Shown: one piece after another, positions 11,093-18,896 of the stretch | Numbering within the stretch: the first letter of the stretch is position 1 | Layout: the number at the start of each line of letters is the position of its first letter | Assembly (NCBI GenBank): GCA_000697335.1 | Contig: JNEM01012679.1 | Span: forward strand, 1 to 27,645 | Direction: 5' to 3' | DNA from: Conidiobolus incongruus B7586 | Taxonomy: Eukaryota > Entomophthoromycota > Entomophthoromycetes > Entomophthorales > Conidiobolaceae | DNA length: 27,645 bases | Position numbers and translations under genes: made by a program | Notes under the pieces: generated by a model | Databases searched by the model: none | Told to the model about the DNA's origin: nothing | Seen by the model: only the letters and a program-made list of their open reading frames with translations

Positions 11093-11649
11093 ATGAGATT
11101 AATAGATATTAAAACATTTGTTCAATTCTTATTTATTAATTTGCTCATTGTAATCAAATACTGAAACTATTCTAATATTTATATTAACCCTAATTTAGTT
11201 TGGAATCCAAAGTTCAATCCCAACCTTTTGCAAGTGTATATGTGGCAAAACCTCTAAAATTTTTACATTACCAGAATCCGCCACCTGTAACAGGTGCACT
11301 AAAGCCACTTGTCTTATTCAATTTCCAGACTTTTGCGATAAAGATTCCACATCTGCTACAGCTTCTGATATTATTACAATTAAATGTTTTCGTAAGTTTT
11401 ATTATTTTAACCATTAAATATAATAATTAATTAAGGGTTTAGAGAGAGCTTCATACAAAGATGAGATATTTATATATATATTTTTAATCGTTACTTTAAT
11501 ATTATTTATATTTGCTCTTTTTAAGAACAAGTTGATTAAATTTTATAAGGTAATATTTTTTTATAAATTGATAGCACCTTAAATTAATGCTGTTGGATTA
11601 GAGAAGTTTTGGTTATACTACTAGTTATAGTACTATTGGGTCTCAGTAG
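11093..11649 (+). CDS. Small Cys-rich single-pass membrane protein, four exons
   Basis: The exons are 11093-11149, 11199-11391, 11443-11549 and 11602-11649. The introns are 49, 51 and 52 bp, all GT/AG, the same size class as in the V-ATPase gene. The sum is 405 nt, giving 134 aa and a stop with all phases matching. The protein starts with a signal peptide (MRLIDIKTFVQFLFINLLI), then a luminal or extracellular domain with eight cysteines at 30, 32, 34, 49, 52, 57, 65 and 82 (C-x-C-x-C, then C-x2-C-x4-C). A transmembrane helix follows at about 92-110 (IFIYIFLIVTLILFIFALF), then Lys-rich stop-transfer residues and a Ser/Thr/Tyr-rich tail ending STIGSQ. The even number of Cys suggests four disulfides. 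I do not recognise the family with certainty. Small Cys-rich type I membrane proteins of unknown function occur across fungi. The longest ORF here lies in a different frame and is a shadow. Confidence 0.72.
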
Positions 11650-11965
11650 CCTTATCAATATAATAAATTCATTTTTCACATTTATTTAATACAAAATACT
11701 ATATTATTTTGAGATATTATTATTCAGTTTTGAATTAATTGAATGATTTTAAATTTATCAATATACTCTTGAAAATCTTAAAAAATTGACTATTTTTGCA
11801 TTTCAAAATGAAATAAAATAAAAATCAAATATATTCATAGTTTATTTAAATAAAGTTAAAGTTATAATGCTACTAGTAATAAGTTTATTATCAACAAATT
11901 ATTGTTATTTACAAAAAAGGCTATTCATATAATGATTAATATAAAAATAAACGATTTAGTAATAT
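11650..11965. other. Convergent 3' intergenic region
   Basis: This is the gap between the stop codons of the Cys-rich membrane protein gene (+) and the EI24-domain gene (-). It is AT-rich and no coding potential was seen. Confidence 0.4.
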
Positions 11966-12802
11966 TTACTGTTCGGGAAATGGATAGTGAGAAGGCGAAG
12001 GTTGGCTAGAAGGATATTGGTTAGGAGTGTATTGGTTAGGTGAATATTGATTCAGATATTGATTCTCCATAGAGTGTTGGCTGTGAGACTGATGCTGCTT
12101 TTTAATTTCCTTTTCATAGTCGTCAGCGGCCCAGAGACCTGCACCAACAGCGCAAGTAAAAACGAACAACCAGTTGGCGAGCGGAATCATGGATAGGCCG
12201 TAGCTGACAACACCAAATGCCAAGTACTTGGATTTTTGGTTCATAGTATAATTCCAACTCTGTTTAAAATTCATGCCTTTGAAGTCGATTTGGTCGTGTA
12301 GCATATATCCCCAAGCGAATATGAATCCATTAATGTAGGCGTAGAATACAGTACCAATAACAGGAATGAGATTTAGGGGAATGGTAAGAATCATAAAAGC
12401 GAGTTGAACCAACCCATATAAGATTGAACCAACAGTAATTCTCCAAGTAGCGCCAGGAGGGGGAGGACGGTCAATAACGTACTCCTTAAGACCCCTCAAT
12501 TTCAAAACCTCATCGAACAGTTGGTCCATAACTAACGGCATCAAAATTAAACAGCACAAAATAGTCGCTATAGAAACCTCTATCAAGTAAAACACAATTG
12601 CTGTAATAATGCTCAGCCAGTGGGGGCAGCGATAATAGTCTAACATATTAATAGTTGGCACGATTAAAAACCCGAAACCTACCACGGCAACGACTGTAAC
12701 CAATATATTCCATAATATAGCACACCAGCAAGGTTTCCAAAGACTGGGATGAGCGAAAAAGTACCAGATACCAGTTATTGGATAAGTATGATGTTTTATC
12801 AT
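11966..12802 (-). CDS. EI24-domain (Rrt8/Lds-like) multi-pass membrane protein
   Basis: The 278-aa intronless protein has hydrophobic segments at about residues 27-50, 64-92, 122-167 (probably two helices) and 193-225. The segment IPLNLIPVIGTVFYAYINGF at 141-160 matches the characteristic PLNxIPxxG block of the EI24 (PF07264) domain. That domain is shared by animal EI24, bacterial CysZ and the fungal Rrt8/Lds1/Lds2 proteins. In yeast these are linked to lipid droplets and spore-wall assembly, so a role in endomembranes or lipid droplets is the reasonable default. The C-tail after about 228 is charged, then Gln/Asn/Tyr/Pro-rich with tandem NQYxP units (249-263), and is probably disordered and cytosolic. 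The start is the only Met near the family start and follows a TATA-like element by about 75 bp. The molecular activity of the family is not firmly known. Confidence 0.85.
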   Translation of the reverse strand: MIKHHTYPITGIWYFFAHPSLWKPCWCAILWNILVTVVAVVGFGFLIVPTINMLDYYRCPHWLSIITAIVFYLIEVSIATILCCLILMPLVMDQLFDEVLKLRGLKEYVIDRPPPPGATWRITVGSILYGLVQLAFMILTIPLNLIPVIGTVFYAYINGFIFAWGYMLHDQIDFKGMNFKQSWNYTMNQKSKYLAFGVVSYGLSMIPLANWLFVFTCAVGAGLWAADDYEKEIKKQHQSHSQHSMENQYLNQYSPNQYTPNQYPSSQPSPSHYPFPEQ

Positions 12803-12874
12803 TATTATATAATTAACTAAAGTTTTAAATGTGAATATTGAAAAATTCAGATTAAAATTCTTTAGTCGAAGTGG

Positions 12875-12885
12875 TTTATTTATAT
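12875..12885 (-). promoter_or_regulatory. TATA box of the EI24-domain gene
   Basis: On the minus strand this reads ATATAAATAAA, about 73-83 bp before the ATG at 12802. It stands out from the AT background because Gs and Cs flank it. Confidence 0.4.
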
Positions 12886-14387
12886 GGGAGAACGGTTTTT
12901 TGATTGTGAATTAAAATCATTAAAAATCAACGACTAAATTAAATGATTTGAATTTAATGCAGTTTAATTGCTTAACTTTTCTTCAACAGAATCATTAAAT
13001 AACAAATAAATATTTCGTATTAATTGTTATTTAGTTACTTTAAAAGGTTTTTATTAATAATGAAATTTGCGTATTTTTTTCTTATTTCAAGTTAGTAGTC
13101 TAATTATCAACTGGTAAAACTTATGAGAAAAAAAATTATTAAATATTGATGGGGCATTCATTAATTATCAGATAACTCAATTTGTTAATGTAATTAATAA
13201 TTAGAAATGTATAGATATTTTAATAGTGTATAGAATGATCCTTAGTTAAATTTATTTAAAAATATTACTTGTTAATTTTTAATACTGTAGCGAAGAATTC
13301 TAAAATATAAACTATAAAAATTTAACCAAGATCAAAAAAGATATTTGGTGAATTTCAAGTTTTAAGTAATAATTAATGTTGTAACAATCAAAAATATTCA
13401 TAATTTTTTATATTCGTTTATTATTATTATAATTTTATAGTTTTATAATTTTGAAACAGATAAAATTTTATTATATTTGCTTTACTTTAATTGGTAATTT
13501 AATATAATTTTTTAATAATGAAATGATATCATTATTACAGATTTTTGATTAAAATTTAAAAATAATAATTATTACAAATTTTAAACCTTGATTTTCTATG
13601 TTTGTTACTTGATTAAAAATTGATTATTTTAATGAATTAAAATTAATTAATTAATATTCCAATTGAAAAATAAATATCATTTTGATTTATTCATCTCTAA
13701 TGATCATATGCTATATAAATATTTGACATTTTATACAATTATATATAGCCATAATCTATTAGTTATTGCAATATATTACATAGTAAGAATATTGATTCCT
13801 ATTGTATTTTAATAAAATCTATCTTTTTAAATTTAAGAACAAATATGTAATACATGAATGTGTTGATAATAAGTTATTGTCAATGGTTTAAACTCAATTT
13901 TTAATAATAGTGGATTAATAAATTTAAAGTTTTTATACAATTAATTATTTTGATCATATTATTCAACTATGATATTTTTGTCATTTGATTTTATAATATC
14001 TTATATAATTATAAAATTCTTTCAATTTTAAAATTTATTAATAGATTTATTTGAAAATATGAAAGTAATTTTTATTTTGAATTTCAGAAATATTGTTTGG
14101 GATATATATTATATATTAAAGATATATTAATTATAAAAAAATTAAAATGCTATTATTGATATGAAGCATTAATTTTCTTATTATCACTTATATTTTTTAA
14201 TGTAATTAAATGTATATAAATATTGTTCAATTACTATTAGTTATGTTAATTACATTAATATTTCAATAAATATATTCAAATTATTTCATATCATAATCAA
14301 AAACTATATTCATTTATTACTCATATATACCCAGTTTTAAAGCAGTATTTATTTTGTAATTTCATAATTATTACATTTTTTAAAATA
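12886..14387. other. AT-rich intergenic region
   Basis: This lies upstream of the EI24-domain gene and downstream of the first RA-PH gene. I see no open frame, RNA gene or splice-linked coding segment in it, only A/T-rich simple sequence. Confidence 0.4.
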
Positions 14388-16799
14388 TTACTGAGTGTTC
14401 AAATTAACGAGAGATCTATGATTAGAATTTGAAGTGGCTCTCTTTAGCTCCATTTGATTCTTCATCCGAATACCGTGTAAACGTCTTGAGTCCGGCAACG
14501 TTGGTGTATATTTACTACGATTGGCATCATGACTCATGGTTGACAATAGAGGCGGATGGTGTACATGTTTCTGAGTGTTAACATCGGAACCATTAACAAC
14601 GAGAGGATGCAACTGAGATTGGATTTTTTTATTCTTGCCCACCTCTGAAGCTTGGTGGGCTAATATTAAGTCATTAGTGTTGTAAGGTATGGAGTTGATT
14701 GTTTCGTGTTTAGCCATTATGTCATGAAGATTGCCTGATTTGGTGATTATTTGACTGTGGTTCAATTTAATGCTGGGTGCTAGGGGGAGTGAAGCCTTTG
14801 GGTTAAGTGTCGCTTTGAATAGGGTCATATCATGTTTAAAGTCAGATTCGTAGGTTTGGATGAGTCCTAGGTGTGGGAGTTGGGTTTGAAAGACTATTCT
14901 TAGGTCATTTAATCTGGATGCATGATTGATTTCCTCAAGATGTGAATGTTTAGTAGTTATTTGTAGATTACGGCTGAAATGAGGCTTTGTTGGCACTGAA
15001 TCAGTCCTGCGAGATACCTCAAGTCCAACCATTGACTTATGCTTATTTGCTTTGACCGTATATGAGCGTGATGGAGACGATGACTTGAACATTGAAATAT
15101 TTCCAAGTGGTATATCATCTGGAGTGAGAGCTTGAGTGTTAGGATTTGCAAGTGAAGTGGGATGAACTTGAATCATACTGCAATACTTTTGCCTCTGAAA
15201 CATCTTATTTAAGAATGATTCTGATTGGAAGTTGACATTGGTCTGCGGATTGGTCACGGAACTAGCTTGCATATTGGAGTTGATCTGAAGATTGATCATA
15301 GAACCTGGTTGAAGTGTACGATGCTTTTCTTTTCGGAGATTGTTAGAGCCTAGGAGGGATCCGTCTTGGAAGGGTTTGGGGGTTGTTGGATCAATTAGTG
15401 GGCCAACTTTGCGCTGTTGTGCATTTTTGGTTTCCTGATGTTGCTGAGTGACATTGTCAAGCAATAATCCATTTTGGTAGGGTGTAGGAGTAGATGCGTC
15501 AACCAATGGGCCATTAGTAGGTTGTTCTATTTTGGCTGGTTTGGTATTTGCAGTATTGGATCTCGTCAAGAGAGATCCCGATGCAAATACGTTATTATCT
15601 TCAGCACTCTTATTATCGGTATTTTCGCTCGAGGTTGGTGACTGGATAGCATCCAAAAGCGATCCCTTCTTGATTACTTCTGAATCAGGTTTAGTATTAA
15701 TTTCTAGCTTCTTTTGACCGGAGCCAAATAACTTTTTGACAAATCTGAATTTAGAGGTGGCTTCCTTCTGGGCTCTTAATCTGGTTTTAAAGGAAACATT
15801 GGAGTCTAATTCAGGGAATTGTCCCTGATCAAATTCTAAGATAGTAATTTCTTCCGAATTTATATGATATTTTGGAGGAACAAAGAGACATTCATCATCA
15901 GGTTTATCCTCCCAAATTGCCATATTGCGAGAGTGATATATGGCCTTTGTCCAGTATTTGGCCAGAATTTTGTTCTCAAAGCATAAAAAATGTATATAAT
16001 CTCTTTCAGATTTTTCAAACATTAAGACGGAATCTTGACTTTTCAGAGCAATACAATATTGTGTAGGTGGATTTTTGCGCTTTTTGGTTAAATTGTATGC
16101 ATCAAAAGATGCTAAATTACATAAAAGAGAGGCAGAGGCTGGAGATTTACTTTTTGCAATGAAAATGCTGTGATTTTTGAAAAACAGATATCTTTTCTTC
16201 CATTTGCCGGGCTTTACTTCCAAATACGCAGGACTAGATAGGACTGGAGGGTCTGATGGAATGGCGTTGATTACATCAGTTACTCTCTGCGGATAGCGGC
16301 GTAAGACAAGCATATTTTCGCACTCAGGCTCCCAACCATTGAGGACATCCATGATGGGCTCCCAATCCCTGAGGTATCTCTCACAACCGAATCCACTGCT
16401 GACCTCAAATAAAGTCCATGTTTTGTCCGGAGGAATGAACCTTTTGTGAATAAATGACTCAATCAGTAATAATGGTGTTGATAATGATGTTAATTGTACA
16501 TTTCTATGATCGCATTTGTACTCGATATAAATTCTGTGAGTGACCTTTTTCACATTGTACTTTTTGAGTTTTTCTCCGATGGTTCGGCGTCTCTCTTGCT
16601 CTTCTAACTCTTCAGATGTAGGTTCCTGATATTCAATTATTAAGTATTGCATTGAAATTAAAGCAATGTTATTTACCTTTGAAACTACTTGAACTGGTCG
16701 AATGTCTTCTTTGCCAAAGCTTTCAAATTGCTTGATCAGATCATCGAATTCTGCAAAGTCTTGATTGGTAAGAATTTGCAAATCAGATTGTATAGCCAT
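14388..16799 (-). CDS. RA-PH adaptor, MRL/Grb7-like (paralogue A)
   Basis: The exons are 16677-16799 and 14388-16625, with a 51-bp intron at 16626-16676. The spliced protein is 786 aa. The intron has no stop and keeps frame, so the unspliced reading is 803 aa. It is called an intron because it has GTAAAT and ATCAG ends, sits at the same place as the intron of the neighbouring paralogue, and its translation has no counterpart there. The order (spliced numbering) is: an LD-like helix at 13-29 (DFAEFDDLIKQFESFGK), a charged helix at 42-65, an RA domain at about 67-153 (KTWTLFEVSSGFGCERYLRDWE is its core), a PH domain at about 169-275 (WKKRYLFFKN at its second strand), then a disordered Ser/Thr/Pro/Asn-rich tail. 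RA-PH tandems of this kind bind active Ras or Rap GTPases and phosphoinositides at membranes. The tail keeps about six GSLLD/GPLVD-type motifs, several degenerate. The partner GTPase is unknown. Confidence 0.85.
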   Translation of the reverse strand: MAIQSDLQILTNQDFAEFDDLIKQFESFGKEDIRPVQVVSKVNNIALISMQYLIIEYQEPTSEELEEQERRRTIGEKLKKYNVKKVTHRIYIEYKCDHRNVQLTSLSTPLLLIESFIHKRFIPPDKTWTLFEVSSGFGCERYLRDWEPIMDVLNGWEPECENMLVLRRYPQRVTDVINAIPSDPPVLSSPAYLEVKPGKWKKRYLFFKNHSIFIAKSKSPASASLLCNLASFDAYNLTKKRKNPPTQYCIALKSQDSVLMFEKSERDYIHFLCFENKILAKYWTKAIYHSRNMAIWEDKPDDECLFVPPKYHINSEEITILEFDQGQFPELDSNVSFKTRLRAQKEATSKFRFVKKLFGSGQKKLEINTKPDSEVIKKGSLLDAIQSPTSSENTDNKSAEDNNVFASGSLLTRSNTANTKPAKIEQPTNGPLVDASTPTPYQNGLLLDNVTQQHQETKNAQQRKVGPLIDPTTPKPFQDGSLLGSNNLRKEKHRTLQPGSMINLQINSNMQASSVTNPQTNVNFQSESFLNKMFQRQKYCSMIQVHPTSLANPNTQALTPDDIPLGNISMFKSSSPSRSYTVKANKHKSMVGLEVSRRTDSVPTKPHFSRNLQITTKHSHLEEINHASRLNDLRIVFQTQLPHLGLIQTYESDFKHDMTLFKATLNPKASLPLAPSIKLNHSQIITKSGNLHDIMAKHETINSIPYNTNDLILAHQASEVGKNKKIQSQLHPLVVNGSDVNTQKHVHHPPLLSTMSHDANRSKYTPTLPDSRRLHGIRMKNQMELKRATSNSNHRSLVNLNTQ
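16626..16676 (-). other. In-frame, stop-free 51-bp intron
   Basis: The intron of paralogue A is 17 codons long with no stop, phase 0, following an AAG codon. If it is retained, the protein gains a hydrophobic 17-residue insert (starts VNNIALISM) between the LD-like helix and the charged helix. The paralogous intron at 21108-21164 has the same position, also follows AAG, and precedes GAA. Confidence 0.7.
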
Positions 16800-17055
16800 A
16801 GTTTAAATAGTGTAAATTTCAAATATATTCTATATGAAGTAAGTTTTTTGATAATTTATTAATTATAAAGTGATTGTTGATTAATATTGGTAAGAAAGTT
16901 TGATAAAAGTACAAGATAAAATAACAAATGATATCAATATCAATTAAAAAACGGAAATATCAAATAATAAAAGTGAGTTATACATGTGAGAAAGGCTAAG
17001 CATTTAAATGGTAGGATGTTTGAATAATAATACCGTATATCTAAATCATTTTTAT

Positions 17056-17140
17056 CCAATGAATTTCAATGCGTTTCGGTAAAATTAACTAATTGATGGG
17101 TAGAGAAAACGATTGGAAATGATAATTAATCCGATTCAAG
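17056..17140 (-). promoter_or_regulatory. Candidate regulatory block upstream of paralogue A
   Basis: In plus-strand order the block holds CCAAT (17056), GTTTCGGT (17073), TTGATG (17093), TAGAGA (17101) and TCCGATTC (17130). The same words occur in the same order upstream of paralogue B at 21672-21756, with identical 20-bp spacing between GTTTCGGT and TTGATG. This lies 257-341 bp before the A start codon. Conservation of order and spacing in an otherwise AT-rich background suggests duplicated control elements. The binding factor is unknown. Confidence 0.45.
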
Positions 17141-18896
17141 TGTGAATTAGCTTTAATTTGATGGATATATTAAACTGATGGCAGTGTCATTTATATTCAT
17201 TGCTAATGTGAAATGTACATTATTGGCAAACTTACCATCATCATGTAGCAGCGCTTGTAAAATAGTAATGTAGCTAGTCCGAAGATTATGATTTTTATAT
17301 TAGGAATCACAAGTTAGCAATATCTACCATTGAGTCATGCCATCTTAATTTCTCACATTTTTTAATTGAAGATTTAGTCAATTTATTCAAAATATTAAAT
17401 ATTTATGGTCTATCATAAATAAATGAGAATAATGTTAAAATTTGGGATTTATCACCAAACTATTAATTCTTCAATTATTTCTAATAGTCATTACTAGCGA
17501 TATTAATCATTACTTATATCAAACTACTATTAATTTAGCCAGAATTTTATCAATTTAGGCTATTTTTCAATATTCTCAAATATTCCAAGATTTTATTTAT
17601 TAGGAAAAACCAGTTCTTTTCATAGACCTTTCAGAATCCATAATTGTCTAATATTACTTTGTATTCAATTATGCTAATTAAATATTTTTTGGGTAGGGAA
17701 TCGCTATTGGTAATTTATTCAAAATAAATTGAAAATTTAATGCTGCAATAATAATAAATATATGATTTGAATTAATAATGTTTGCATTGATAATAATTAA
17801 CAAGGTTCAAAACTAAAGTTGAAAATGATTTTATCCGCAATTTGATGCTATAAAGAATGGATAATATATATTGGAATAGAATATAATGAAGTGATCACCT
17901 TCAATTTTCTGGAATGAAGTTGTAGTTGGTAAACATTGCTAAGTTTCAAAAGTTAGGCTGAATGGGTAGTTGGTATTATTTTAATTATAATTGTTTTTAA
18001 ATGCATTTTTACAAGATTATGCATTCATTTTTATGGGTAATATTTTAATGAGAATGATAATACTAAGCTAATAGGGATAAAAAATTTTAGCCTGATTCTA
18101 TATTTTCAATAATATTATATATCTGATGCTGTCAATATAAGAGCCAAAACCCAAAATCTTGAATAGAATACGATATTCTCCAATTACTGGCATTTTGGCA
18201 TCATTGCAATTAATCGATTTGCTCACTTTGTACTAATAGCATTTTGATTATAATAATAAATGGTATGACTGAATGATTCTTGGATTTTTAAGTTTTTGTT
18301 TATTAAAAAAAAGATTTTTGTTGATGCCAAAATTTTTAATTCGTTCAAGTTGTAGATCATCTAACTTTTGATTCTAATTTATTACTATTATTATTTTAAT
18401 GCTATGAATAGCGTCTACCACATTTCACTGATTATTTTATAATGAATATTTTTAATACATGAAATATTTTCAAGAATGAATCTCTATATATGATTACAAG
18501 CAATATTAGATATTTGTTAATTAATAAAATATATCTGATGATAATCTTAAAGATTTTATGGATGTTAAAATTGTTAATTTTATTTAGCTCGAATTTCATT
18601 AATTATTATATTTCTAGTCAAAAGATATTAATATGTTAAATACTACTCTCTCTAGAAAACCAAAACAATAGTTGATTTTAATAAGTTTAAAATATGCCAA
18701 TCTTGTTCCAATTCATCAAAAACAATAAAAATAATCACTCAAAAAGAGTATATAGTTCAAAAATTACAAAGGATTTATTACATTTATATCGAACTAAAGA
18801 AATATACTAGAAATAAATAGTGGAATAATATAACACATTGGTGTAGATAAGTTGAATGAGTTGAAATTGGTAATATGTCTAAATTATGATGGATGA
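17141..18896. other. Intergenic region with membrane-protein-like relic
   Basis: This is the spacer between the two RA-PH genes. On the plus strand, one frame from about 17963 to 18250 has few stops and reads as hydrophobic segments (WVVGIILIIIVFKCIF; later HFGIIAINRFAHFVLIAF). An overlapping frame holds ITGILASLQLIDLLTLY. This resembles a decayed multi-pass receptor-like gene, but it is too broken to call. The rest shows nothing. Confidence 0.25.

Noticed and set aside
11200-11430. 76-codon plus-strand frame (MESKVQSQPF...)
   Set aside because: It overlaps the Cys-rich exon in another frame, starts with TTG, and is explained as a shadow of the four-exon gene.
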